From positions 75,512,186 through 75,576,185 of the forward strand of contig OU342630.1 of NCBI GenBank assembly GCA_910589415.1: DNA of 64,000 nt, written 5' to 3'. A program made the translations under genes and the position numbers. This stretch comes from Malachius bipustulatus. Lineage: Eukaryota; Arthropoda; Insecta; Coleoptera; Melyridae. Positions 46,108 through 57,745 of the stretch are shown one piece after another; position 1 is the first letter of the stretch; each line of letters begins with the position of its first letter. The notes under the pieces were generated by a model, which searched no databases, was not told the origin of the DNA, and worked only from the letters and a program-made list of their open reading frames with translations.

Positions 46108-46991
46108 TATACAGGGTGTCCCAGCTTATTCGAAGCGGTCTCTGTAGGCCAAACGATGGACTTTTTCAAAAACTTTTTGAAAATTCAAGTACAGGATCAC
46201 AATGGCCATAATTTAAAATAATTTTGGAGTATACAGAGTGTCCCATATGACAGTGGCATATCAAAGTTATGTTTTTTTAAATGGAATGCTCCTATGTTAT
46301 TGCATTTTTAGATTGTCTGAGAAGAGAAAATAGGATTGGCTTTTACAGTTGGTGTTTAAATTCAGAAGTTTTTGAGTTATAAACAAGTGAAAATCGTCAT
46401 TTTTCAAGTTCAAGGCCCTGTACAATGAAAACGGTTCAAGATAGAGAAAAACGGCTTACATGTCCCTATTTCAACTTTTTATGTACTATCGTATGGTATA
46501 GAAAAAATTTTACTTTCTTTGATTTCTTTATTTGTCGACGCGTGGAGAAATCTCAGAATTTTTCCAATTTTTTATCATCCAGTATAAACATTTCATCTAT
46601 ACCATTGGATAGTACATGAAAAAGTAAAATAGGGACATGTAAGACGTTTTTCTCTATCTTCAGCCGTTTTCGTTGTTCAGGGCCTTGAACTTGAAAAATG
46701 ACGATTTTCACTTGTTTATAACTCAAAAGCTTCTGAATTTAAACGCCAACTGTAAAAGTCAATCTTATTTTCTCTTCTCAGACAATCTAAAAATGCAATA
46801 ACATAGGAGCATTCCATTTAAAAAAACATAACTTTGATATGCCACTGTCATATGGGACACTCTGTATACTCCAAAATTATTTTAAATTATGGCCATTGTG
46901 ATCCTGTACTTGAATTTTCAAAAAGTTTTTTGAAAAAGTCCATCGTTTGGCCTACAGAGACCGCTTCGAATAAGCTGGGACACCCTGTATA
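46108..46991. mobile_element. 0.88-kb near-perfect hairpin with TACAGGGTGTCCC ends
   Basis: The ends TATACAGGGTGTCCCAGC are exact inverted copies and the arms stay almost identical for more than 380 bases. They carry TTATTCGAAGCGGTCTC, CACAATGGCCATAATTT, ATATGACAGTGGCATATC and AACAAGTGAAAATCGTCAT on one side and their complements on the other. Only a short centre (about 46500-46600) is unpaired. A secondary TACAGAGTGTCCCA lies about 125 bases inside each end, so each arm may contain an older end within it. Related to 18906-19695. Confidence 0.85.
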
Positions 46992-47346
46992 ATAGTCTTT
47001 GAATGACAGTTCAAATATTGTCACCACAATTTGTCTTATTAGTGTGAAGGCATTAATACATCATCAAAAAGAGAAATACTTAAAAATATCTAAAAAGTGA
47101 AACACTTATCACAGAAATCTAAATGGAATGATACAAAAACGCAAGGCACTTGTGACTTGTACCAGGGGATGAGTTACTCGATTTTAAGGAAATAAAATTT
47201 TTCTGTAATTGTAACTGCTCAGCAGTAAGTTGTTTTTCGTTACAAACGATAAGCATAGTTTCATATTTGAAACGTATTAATACCATGCAAGAAATTAGAG
47301 CTAAGCTTATTGAGAAAAAACATTTTATGATATTTACTGTTGACTA

Positions 47347-47567
47347 ACAGCCAGTATTATAAAGGCTCATTAGGTTAACGGACAGATTTCTGGGGCCGTT
47401 TTTAGAAAAGAGATCAACCGTAGGCGGAAAGATACAGCAATTAATGGTTTTTGGTGTGAAATGAATTACAAAAATGTTAATAAAAGTTATTTGACATCGA
47501 TCATAGCTTTAAAAGTGGTATTAGAAATCTGCCCGTTAGCTTAATGGGCCTTTATAATACTGGCTGT
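47347..47567. mobile_element. 221-bp MITE, ACAGCCAGTATTATAAAGGC ends
   Basis: The left end ACAGCCAGTATTATAAAGGC and the inverted right end are identical over 20 bases. They continue with CCATTA/TCATTA, TAACGG and CAGATTTCT. Non-coding. A diverged second copy lies at 61144-61343. It sits inside 45715-47804. Confidence 0.8.
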
Positions 47568-47804
47568 GAGACATTTTTTGATGGCACATATCGGTTTAAA
47601 ATTTTCAAGGCAGCTGAATTTTGATAAATTGACAAATAGGAATAACTGCAAACTGTAACCATAGAATAGCCAACATCAAAAAAGAGAAATTATTTCCATA
47701 TCTCGGAAACAAATTATGATTCAACTTTTGTTTTGATTTTTGAAATCCCACAACACCGTATCATAGTGTGTTGTTTTTTTCCACGAGCTTTTCAACACCC
47801 TGAA

Positions 47805-49602
47805 TGATAGTTATATTTTTTTCTTACAAAGAACGCTCATGAGCCGTATGTAGAAGAACCCAGTTAATTTAATGTAGGCATTTAAAAAATTTAAAACTTA
47901 AGTAGTTATGCAAAACTTTACTTATTAGTCCAGTCAAATTAGTGGAATCCCAATGGTAAAGTTGTGAATGTTTTAAAGCTGGAACCGACTTCCGCCATTT
48001 GATTGAGTAAGGTCCCAATATGGTATATTCAATTTTATGGATTTATTGTTGCAAAATGAAGCTACCTGTCAAGAATTTACACAGAACCTTTTTTGTAGCC
48101 ATTGAAATTCTAATAAGAGTCCCTTGGGTCATATTATACAATTATGATACAGGTGAGCGCTTCGGGATTATAGAAAAAATATATGAGCTTCGCATATCAA
48201 TCTCGAGGCTTCGTCACACCCTAATAAAGCGTGGAAGTATATCGTGCCGGTAAACCGAATCGAAAACTTTTGTTTTAATTATTATATCAAGTTTAAATTG
48301 ACACCAATCAAGTTTCCACTCGTCTCAACGCTGACTGTCAGATTGTTTGCGAGTCAGTGCTAGAATAAAAAATAAGAGGGTGTCATTTGTTCTATACTAT
48401 CATGAGATAACATCATTAATCAGATTCATATAGGATATACATATAGAAGTAAGTCATTATTATATACAAGAAATAGAAATGGCCCATGAACGGAACCCTG
48501 GGGCACTCCATAATTAACATCTGAAAATTTGGAGACGGTATTTCCAACACTGATTCACACTGATATCGAGATGCAAAGTAATACGGCAGAAAATTTATTT
48601 GTGGTAAACCTCGAATCTCATAACGATTAGCTTTTTCAGCGCCCTCACCAACAAACTTTTTCACACCGAAGTAGTCCCTCAGTAGTCAAATGTCTATAGT
48701 TCGGATCTCAAATTGTACATCAGAAAACTTTATTCTTGTTCGAATGTGAGATAAACGCGTCTTTTATCAAAATTTCGAACACCTTAACTCATTGTAAAGT
48801 TCTAATAGCCTTGTTTATTAGTAATTAATAAAAAGTGAAAAGTAATTTATTAGTAAGTAACGATATCTCCAAACAGCCCCACAGTTTGGCAGTTTATTAG
48901 CCAAATCATTAAAAAAATTTTTTATAAAGGTTATGATGAAATCAGCCTTTCGATAAAACCTCAAACCACTTCTATAAAACCAGTAAATTAAAATAAAAAC
49001 TTTCACTCTTTTAATTAATCAAAATTCTTGATTTCTTTGATTTTTACAGTGACCAGCTAAAACTTAGATAAAATTATATGTATAAGAGTTTTTTATGAAA
49101 AGTTCCTGTAGTTTCTCTGTGAAGGGTATATATATTCGAGGAATTTAATCCTGTTCTTTCCAAAGCAGTAAATAGTCTTAAAGCCTAGTTTTTAACAATG
49201 AAATCTAAATGACTAGGTATATTAATTAATTTTTATTTGACGTATTTTCATGACCTAGGAACTATGGAATAAATACACAGATTCAAAGAAGGAATCTTTT
49301 ATTAAAGAAAAGAGGTTGCAAAGAATATATTGTTTGAATTCCCGTTTTATTATATCTTCTGAAGTTAGTAAGAGAAGCAGAAAATTGCTAAAAGCAAAAA
49401 TTTCTTTATGGTAATATACCTACTCATAATGGGAATCGAGACTCAAATTCTTGTCATTTTTCAATTGAAGCGGACTAACAACATTTTTGTATGTATTTTT
49501 ATAAAAAAAAGTAAAAATAAAAATATATAATACCTCTACCTACATTTTCAGATAAACGTGTACCTAATGTAGAATAAAAGAATAAAGACAGAACGAGATA
49601 CA
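47805..49602. other. Non-coding stretch
   Basis: AT-rich, short frames only, no repeat structure that I could pair. Confidence 0.45.
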
Positions 49603-50212
49603 TACAGGGTGGAAACTTGTAAGTGGGTCATAGGAATTTAGCATGCAAATTCAGTTTTGTGGAAATAATATCTCGAGGCTTATCTTTAGAATAAAATGTT
49701 AAGGAAATAACTTCTGACAATTACTGAAATCTACTTAATTGGCTACTTTCAATTTTGAATAGGGCTAATATTAATGAATAAAATAAAAATAAAAATCTAA
49801 CTTTTAGGGGCAATAACATTAACAAAAACTCATTAACATTTGTCCAAAAACGCTTCGTTTTCGACATACAAGGTGTCAAAATTTATCAAAAAAATTTAGC
49901 AGTGTTATTTGTAGTAATAAGGAGCTCTTTAAGCTCCAAGTAGGTTAAAATTATTAAGTCCAGTGGCGTCCAGGGGGGCGCCCTCTCCAATATTATTACA
50001 AAGAACAATGTATGCCAACGACTTAAAAAAAATTCGGTACCTATAGAGCAACCAAAAATTAAACTTTTTTATTTTTTGATATAACTATCTCTTGATATTT
50101 CTTCGGATTTCCTGTAATTTTTGAGAAAAAAAGAATTCAAGCCGCATGTCGAATAAGTGATTTTAATTTTTGTGATTAAAAAAAAAAAATTCGACATTGA
50201 AACGGCTTTTAT

Positions 50213-50384
50213 TTATAATAATAATAATAATAATAAAGAGCCTTTATTTGTTTGTGTACTGTGTACTGTACATTTAACAATACAAAATTCAACTTGGAGG
50301 CGAAGTCTAGCCTGAGCTACTCTACTTAACCTCCAGCCAATGAAATTAACAACTTATTTACTTTAACCAATAATAACAATCACT
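50213..50384 (-). repeat. LINE 3' untranslated tail with TTA repeats
   Basis: Downstream of the LINE stop codon the minus strand runs about 150 bases to AAATAAAGGCTC and then eight TTA-type triplets (50213-50236 on the plus strand as ATAATAATA). A short tandem repeat at the 3' end instead of a plain poly(A) is usual for CR1-like LINEs. Confidence 0.7.
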
Positions 50385-51820
50385 TTACAACCGCTGCTGA
50401 ATTTCCAGTAAGTAAACTTTATAATGTTTTTTCAAGAAATTTAGGGTACGTGTTCTCATAAAAATAGGTATAGCGTTAAATATTTTAACGGCTTTGTACG
50501 TGAAACATCTCTGAGACCCAGCAAGACGGAATTTTGGTAGCATTAAGGTATCTGTATATCTAATAAGGCGATGATGCATGTTACCCCTTAGTAACAATTT
50601 CTCTTTGAGGTATGGAGGTGTCGATGTATATAAGATTTTGTACACTAACGAGTTCATATGATATTTGTAAAGGTTTTCTATTCTCAACCATTTCAGCTCA
50701 TTTATTTTAGCCGATACTCTGTCATATTTTCGGAGACCAAATACAAATCTGCAACACGCATTTTGCACTTTTTGAAGGCGATATTTAGTTGATTGGTACA
50801 GACATGGAAAATAAAGAACCAGACCATAATTTAGAACAGAAAGCACCAGACTCTCGCATAATACCTTTCTCAACCGAAAGCCAAGCAAGTGTCTGTTTCT
50901 GTACAACTGCCTCAAAACTAAGTAAGACTTCTTAAGCAGAATCGAGACTTGCTCATTGAACCGCAGTCTACAATCAAAAATTATACCGAGATTTTTTTGA
51001 CACCTTGCACTCCTCAGTGGCTGGTTCCCAACAATCAGCTGCAAGTTCTCCACATCCGGGCTCGAACCAAACGTCATAACGCTACATTTTTCGGGATTTA
51101 GCCTGAGTTCGTGGGCATCAGAAAAGGCTACCAAAGATGCAATATCATTATTCATGCGATTTGAAGCAAACTCCACCATCTCTGGGCTATACGAGAAATA
51201 CAGCTGGGTGTCATCCGCAAATGACTGGCTACTAACATGTTGTATTACTCGTATTCTTGGACTATCGGCTACATATATCAGGTAAAGGACCGGTCCCAAG
51301 ACAGAGCCTTGGGGAGCTCCAGATGTAACCGGAGCAAAATCAGAGGAAGAAGTATCATCGAAAATAACCTTCTGGAAGCGATCTTCCAGATAATGAGTAA
51401 AAAACCCACATGAGATGTCATTGAAGCCAAAATACCGTAGTTTTGCACATAAAAGTCTATGGTAGAGGGTATCAAAGGCCTTTGAATAGTCCAACTGAAC
51501 CACAGATGTGGCAAGCCCGAGGTCCAGCGACCTAATGATGTGATCTGTCAGGTTCAACATCGAGGTTGTTGTGCTGTAGCCCTTACGGAATCCCGACTGA
51601 CTAGTTGGAATTATTTCGGAGTCGACTACGAATTGATAAATTTGCTTAGACACTACCTTTTCAAGTACTTTGGACAACGAAGGAAGAATACTAACTGGGC
51701 GCAGGTCGGAAAAACTCTCAGGATTAGAGACTTTGGGCAGGGGTTTAATCAGGGAATATTTCCACTGCTGCGGGAAATATCCGGATTCCAAGGAGCAGTT
51801 GATGATATGAGTCAGATATA
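50385..51820 (-). CDS. 5'-truncated LINE reverse transcriptase, CR1/Jockey type
   Basis: An open frame of at least 468 codons, with no stop, holds most of a non-LTR reverse transcriptase, which copies the element's RNA at a nicked target. Counting from a leucine codon at 51791, motifs are RPVSILPSLSKVLEKVV (31-47), SQSGFRKG (64-71), LDYSKAFDT with D101, SGAPQGSVLGP (157-167) and FADD (191-194), followed by the usual thumb and a C-terminal region ending near an FxxYL motif. The frame continues upstream of 51791 to about 51820 with LTHIINCSL and then meets unrelated T-rich DNA. No ATG supports a true start. The endonuclease and fingers N-terminus are missing, so this is a truncated copy, not a working gene. 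Clade is CR1 or Jockey; a tree would be needed to choose. Confidence 0.85.
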
Positions 51821-51980
51821 TTTTTTTTTTCGAAAACGAAGAAATAGCAAAATAAATTCAGAAAACAAGAAAGTTGTAGTTTTAGCGTTTTTGGACAAAT
51901 GTTTATGAGAACAAAATGTTTGTTTTAACGCCTCCTACTACGCCTAAAAGTTTGTCGGTATATTTATGATATACCCTGTA

Positions 51981-54814
51981 AGTATACTTAAGTAACACCT
52001 ACCACATTTATACTGGCTGCCTTGGTACGCCAAGGCCTTTTTTGCCTTTTTTGCACTGAGTCGTGTTGGGCTGCGAAAATTGGGATGCGCAATCACAGAA
52101 TATTGTTTTCGGCTCATTTCCGTAATTATTGTTTGTGGAAGTCGTAGAAGTTACAAGAACTATGAGATGATGAGAAAAGTACTACGTCAGAGACTTTTTT
52201 ATATTCATGTGATTTCACAGTGCATTATTTTATGTAAGTTTTAAAGAAATTTTCGACGAAAAGTTTCTGGAGCATTTTGGAAACAGTGAGTTTGAAAAAA
52301 AACCTAATCTCAGTGGAAGATTCTCAGTTATAGTAAGCAGAATATCATGTACCTACTAAGTTTTGGTGGTAAGAAAATTGAATAAAAATGTCTCCATAAA
52401 TACAAATAATCGATTGCATACTTAATTGGCTAGTATCAATGAGAAGATTTATTACCTATAAGAAATGCATTTTTAGGTTTGCAGAAAATAAAAGATAAAA
52501 CTTTTTAACATTCGATAATTTGTGGTATCTTTTCCTGTAAATCCCTCAAACATTTCTTTGAAATTTCCCAAACTACAAACAACTGTTTATTATTTTTGGG
52601 TATTCTTCTGTGACATAATAAATAATTAAAAAAACTTGGAGGACGATGGAGTGGAGTTGACTCATAGTAATAAAACTTGACAGGCTAAAATATATGTCCG
52701 TATTCGGCTTGATTGCTCCTAATTCGGGCAAGTGCAAGGAACCTAGAGTAGTGTAATAAAAATTGGAGTGAATCCAGTGCGCACCAAAAACGCCAGCCGA
52801 AAACACTACTAGTATATTTTATAGTGATGTGGTGCTTCTCGTATACTTCTGTGTAATTACATTTGATATGAAGCAGTAATCAACAAAATTTTGAAATTAA
52901 TGCCTACCTACAGTATTTAAATCTAATCTGACTTAAAAAATCTTCTTGTGATGATTACATACCAGAGACAACATAATATAGTTTTCTCTATGTATGTTAC
53001 ATACTTAATTCAATTTATCCACAATTCAATAAAACTAGCAAATGAGTGCAATTTGAAAATTAATAAGAATTTTGTTTTGGATTTTTCTACTATTAGTGAA
53101 CTGAAGATAGGCTCGTTAAATACAATATTGTTAAAAATTGTATATTGTATATTTCCTCTACAAGTTTTTTCTAAATGCTAAACCCCTATGACCACTTACC
53201 AGTTTCTTGTCTGTGCAATCATATTGTGGACCTATTATGTTCGGTTTATCAACGTTTTCAGTAGGTACTGAAAGTATGTGTAGATATAGAGAGAAAACAG
53301 TCAAAAAACAACGCATGCACACTACTTGATTTTTTCACTGTTTTTGTTATAAAATTTACTTTTCAAATAAATGTTTGCAGTCATTTTGCTGTCATCTCAA
53401 TATAGTTGCTTATAGGACTTCACATTCACGCAATGTAAATGGATATTGATTGAAATATATTTATTGGCCATAGAATATTGGCCGAAGAGAAAACGAACGC
53501 CGGTTTTGTATGAAAACCTGAGTAGCTCTCAGACTTATTGTGCTCGTTAGAAAGTTTTTTCACGGGTAACTCGGAAACGAACTTTTTCTGCCTATGAGAA
53601 GAAACCCAACTGAAAAGCGATATGTATTGAATTTGTCTCCAGAGAACGTTTATAATGGAAACCATATGTGAACGACGCTATTTCGCCGAGCCACTTATTT
53701 CAATTTTTTACGCACGGTCCTTCCAATAAAAATTATCCAGTAAAACTGAGAATTCAATAATATCTAGGTCGGTATGTGTACAAAACGCGATATTTCTCTG
53801 AAATAAGATACCTACATAGGTAACTGCATAGTTTTTACAGCAACTTGTGATCTGTAACTTCTGTAGATATCTTCACTGATAGTTTTACCTAAAATAAAGC
53901 AACTATATTATTACATAATTATATATTACTCATCAGCGAAACAAATATGTATCTACCATCGAGTTGGTACGATGACTTTTTAAGTTTTCTATAAAAAACT
54001 TAGGTTATCCTAGAATCATTTTTTAACATCCTTTGTATCATTTACTACTTGCTTATTTACCTTTTTTTGTAGATGATCACACTCGTCCGCTGCTTTTATA
54101 TGATCTGCCGAAGACATTTCGAGAACAAAATTATTTTTTTCTCAGAAAGAGCCAAAAATCGCCATTTTCCAGTTTTTGCCGAAAGCCGTTCACCTAATTT
54201 ATTTTTTCGAGGAACTATTATTTTTATGACTTACATATTGTCTATATGTGCCCCTTTAAAAACTTTGCCGACGGAATCTCGCGCTGTCGTACCGTTACTA
54301 AGTAAAATCCAAGTAGGTGGTAAACCGTGTAAAAACAAATACGGCCCTGAACTTAAACTTAAACTTCCCCGATACGGACCATTTTCATTAGGTCGTATTT
54401 GGCGTGAAGAGATAATCTCCTGTGAAATTTCCATAACGAGTTCAAAGGTGAAGCTTCAACAACTCAGGGTCATAGCTAAATTTAAATTTTTTTGAATTAT
54501 TTTTTAAAGGTATAAGTCACCTCGTTTTCACAGTAGGTTTCAAGAGATTCCAGGCTGCTGAGCTCTGATGTTACGTATTTTATTTTGAATGTTAAATTCA
54601 CAAATACGACGGACAGCATCAGAGGTGACGAATTTGAAGGTGAAGCTTCAATAATTCAGAACTCAGGTCGTAGATGAAGTTCAGTTTTTTATACCTAATT
54701 TCTTCAAGTTCTGTTTTTTAACGGTATAATAAGGATTTTCGTATAATTGATTCCGCTTCGCTGGGAGAAGCACTGCTTTGACTTTTATTAATCAAATTTC
54801 TTAATTCCTGCGAC
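51981..54814. other. Non-coding stretch with a small direct repeat
   Basis: No supported gene. The 140-codon plus frame at 54073-54495 has no domain and AT-driven composition. AAGGTGAAGCTTCAA is repeated at about 54446 and 54640, followed both times by an AACTCAGGxCxTAG stretch, so about 50 bases are duplicated. Confidence 0.45.
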
Positions 54815-55112
54815 TATACTTCAGGGCCGAAATAATGTGCAGTAACTGACATTACTAAAAAAGCAATTTCGGAGAAACGGCAAACAAAAACTTACGTTTG
54901 GAGGAACATTTTCACTGATGGAGAAGCGGCAAAGAGAAATATTCCTCCAAACGTATAAGTTTTTGACAACTGGTTTTTGATAAATTTAATTGTTTTGAAA
55001 AATAATTTTTTTTTGAACTAAGTAGCCTCTATAATTGAATTTCAAGACATAGGTAGAGTACAATATATTAGTAATGTCAGTTACTGCACGTTATTTCGAC
55101 CGTGAGGTATAC
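54815..55112. mobile_element. 298-bp MITE, GTGCAGTAACTGACATTAC arms
   Basis: The left end runs TATACTTCAGGG, CCGAAATAATGTGCAGTAAC, TGACATTACTAA. The right end, inverted, reads AGTATACCTCACGG, TCGAAATAACGTGCAGTAAC, TGACATTACTAA. An inner symmetric pair, TACGTTTGGAGGAA and TTCCTCCAAACGTA, gives a second stem. Non-coding. A degraded relative is at 2885-3025. Confidence 0.75.
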
Positions 55113-56130
55113 TATGTACAGCCAAAAATAAGAACAATCTCAGAGATTTCAGTTCGCGAGCTAAGAATTTAACTTTAAAACGAAAATAGTCAACGTAATA
55201 ATTCGCAGTGCATGATGCGTTGTTGTAGCATAAAATAGGCTTCCGTATAATAATAGTGAAGGGAAATGTAGAGTTTTGTTTGTAATTTGTACATTTTTGG
55301 CTTTTTGGACTCGTTCTACGTGTTGGTAATTTACGCCAAGCTCACTAGGCCATAAAGGGCTCATCTAGTAAAGACCTAACGGATTCATTAGGTACATAAA
55401 TAGCTATTATGACTTGTTTTTTTAGTTTCTCCGTTCCAGTTAAGTTTTTTCTTGTTGCCATTACGTGTCTTTTCATAAAATTTAGTGGCATTTTTTGTGA
55501 ATTAAAAAATAACATCGACAAACAGCACCTACTTTTTTTTACCACACTTCTCTCAGCTGGACCTGGAAATATTTACCCTTAAGTATTGGATCGTTTTTGT
55601 TTTAATTTCGTCGCCAAAATAAAGGTATAATAGCGATTGCTTTTTATCCATTCATGATAAGTAACATTAACTAAACGTGATTCTGCAATAAATTACCTGC
55701 TAACCAGATAATGCCTATTCTTAACAATGAAATGAAGGCGTGGACGTCCGAGACTCATCTGTCGACTGACGTCGACGTTCAGGTGAAATCACTTTACTAC
55801 GTTGGAACCCATGTGGGAGTTGTAGCGCCTCTATTTCCCGCTAAAGTGGCTAAATGCTTGCCCACACTCAAACTTGCTTTATTACTTTACCCGCCAAGTC
55901 AACCGCACACGCAGCGCCGTCACCAGAAGGGGTTGGATGCCGTTAAAGCTGGTGACTGCTAAAATGAGATTAATTCCTAATGTCCCCAAAATATACTAGG
56001 CTGTTGTTCTAAAAAGCAGGATTGAACATTAGCTGGCATTTTTATCAAAATAATAATCTCGAGTGTACCAAAAAAAATTAAGAAATTTCAGTTGAAAAGT
56101 GATATTTCTTGTAAAAAGTATTTTTACTTA
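55113..56130. other. Non-coding stretch
   Basis: No gene supported. The 83-codon frame at 55711-55962 has no recognisable feature. Confidence 0.4.
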
Positions 56131-56132
56131 AC

Positions 56133-56510
56133 GAACGAACATAAACGCACGAACATGAACAAACAGGTGTAAACACTCTAAATCGAACACAAACGAATAA
56201 CTTAGGACATTCTAATAACAAACACGAACGAACACAAACAAGTACCTATTACCCGCAACGATCTGTATTGTTTTCATTTGCATTCGTTTAACTAGTTGCG
56301 TGTGCGATCTATTCATTAGTTCGAGTTGGTATATGAAGACGCATAGCTTTAGAAGAAGTAGGATGTTGTCTTTACTGAGAGTAAAGAACTTTATTCTAGA
56401 TTATAAAAAAACAAGTGTAAAGGAGTGTTTTCATCTAACGAACGATCAAAAACGCACGCGCGAACAAACCGGAATGAGAGCTTTAAGCAAAAACACGAAC
56501 GAACATAAAC
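56133..56510 (+). repeat. Clustered ACGAAC words, two similar blocks
   Basis: ACGAAC or CGAACA words occur about a dozen times in 56133-56250 and again in 56436-56510 (for example TAACGAACGAACATAAACGC and TAACGAACGATCAAAAACGC). The two blocks can be aligned through AACACGAACGAACA and the following ACAAT/ACGAT words. Clusters like this are found under the ends of some DNA transposons, but I saw no inverted termini. Confidence 0.5.
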
Positions 56511-57161
56511 AATTATCACCCACAACAATCAGCCAGTTACCGGAACTTACCGCCGTACTTGCATGTTCACTCTGTTCATATGTACATAGATGTTGGATAA
56601 CAATAGATGTTGGATTATTACTAATAAATCATTCGAGGATTGCTGTGATTGGTAATAGCCAAGGTAGTAAAAGCTCTCAGAGTAATTTTAAGCAATCTAA
56701 TGTAACAATATTATAATGAAGCAATATAACATCCTGTTCATGCAAGCTATTACAGGGATGAATCAGTTTTAAAGTTTCCAATCTCTAAGCTAATTACCTT
56801 GATTAGCGGTGCATATTAGAAGGGGGTTCGGCAGCCATTACATAATATATTCTACATCAACCTCAGGTCTTGATTCCCTTGTTATCTAACTGATTCACTT
56901 TACTTCAACCGTAAATGTAACCACGACATATCGATCCAGAGTACTTCGGATATTATAAACAGAGGTATACTGTTCTTACCCTCATAGAAGGGTTGAATTG
57001 TCAAACGGGCAGCATAACTCCCGTTTTCAAAACACAATAAAACCAATTTTATGAATAAGATTTTTATATTTTTTTTCACACATAATCACATAATGTAGGT
57101 GTCCCTACACATCCAAAGTTTTGTTTTACACACTTTTGAAAATCATATATTAGGTAGATTT
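56511..57161. other. Non-coding stretch
   Basis: No gene or clear repeat seen. Confidence 0.4.
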
Positions 57162-57220
57162 ATCGTGAGTGGACCATTGTGACACCTCCACTGCGACCGA
57201 AGGTCTATTCTGGTCATCAT
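57162..57220 (-). repeat. Copy of a LINE 3' untranslated piece
   Basis: About 55 bases match the region just after the LINE stop at 25181-25235: CGTGAGTG, CCAT-GTGACACCTC, TGCGAC-GAAGGTCTATT and TGGTCA in the same order and orientation. The rest of the LINE is not recognisable next to it, so this is either a very short truncated insertion or a motif shared between element families. Confidence 0.5.
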
Positions 57221-57229
57221 ATTAGGTAA

Positions 57230-57745
57230 GAGACGCCCCCTATTGTCCAAACCGATTTCTGTCTCTTGTCATGACCCTGGCCAGCAAATCAGCAGGTATG
57301 TTGGAAATTTCTAGTTTGTAGGGTCCCAGAACGATTGACAGAAACGCGGGATTTCAAAAAACCCCTACAAAAACTACCAAGAAACCAAATCAGGCGAGCG
57401 GGCTGGTCACTCAAAATCGTCCCTTATCGAGATGAAGCATTGTGGGAAGTATTCCCTCAAAACAGTAATCAGTTTCCTTGAAGTGTGAACCGTTGTTGTT
57501 CCGACCTATGTTCAAATCAAATGATCCCTAAGTTCAAGTCATGTCTGGCTGAGGAAATTGCACACCACAATGTGACTTTAGGTGAATGCAAAGGCCTTTG
57601 ATGGAAATCTCAGAGGTTGGCATCAGCCCAGTAGTGCATGTTCTGCTAGTTGACGCATCCACTCAGATGAAATCGGACTTCCTCACTGAATACATGCATG
57701 GCACTCGACCAGGAAATGTATTGTGGTTTCGGCCTACTCCATACA
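57230..57745 (-). pseudogene. Decayed IS630/mariner-related DDE transposase
   Basis: The minus strand, read through several stops and at least one frame change, gives a row of motifs known from insect transposases of the DDE_3 (IS630-like, often DUF4817-bearing) kind. These are FSEEVRFHLSG (first acidic motif), an NxQNxxxWAxAN block, RPLHSPKVTLWCAIS, and a PARSPDL block where a W normally stands in front (a stop here). After a further stretch comes LLARVMTR near the C-terminus. Such enzymes cut out and insert DNA elements. The stops make this copy inactive. No terminal repeats were identified. Confidence 0.65.

Larger units (their letters stand above)
45715..47804. mobile_element. TACAGGGTG-ended element with two nested insertions
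   Basis: The left end TACAGGGTGTCGAAAAACTCG pairs with the inverted right end TTCAGGGTGTTGAAAAGCTCG (each shown as one 21-base arm split TACAGGGTGTCG/AAAAACTCG), and both run on into GAAAAAA. Further in, CTAGATAT and ATTTCTCTT words match in inverted order. The two elements inside (46108-46991 and 47347-47567) account for about 1.1 of the 2.1 kb, leaving a host element of about 1 kb. Non-coding. Confidence 0.5.
49603..51980. mobile_element. TACAGGGT-ended element interrupted by a LINE
   Basis: The outer ends are TACAGGGT and the inverted TACAGGGT (51973-51980). About 250 bases in on the left, CATTTGTCCAAAAACGCT and CTTTTAGG are met again in inverted order on the right, 70-100 bases from the end. 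The centre is taken by a LINE fragment (50213-51820). Arm matching is patchy, so the element boundaries are less certain than the LINE. Confidence 0.4.

Noticed and set aside
54073..54495. 140-codon plus-strand open frame
   Set aside because: It begins in pyrimidine-rich DNA, shows no recognisable motif, and its end lies in a short duplicated block shared with 54640; no support as a gene.
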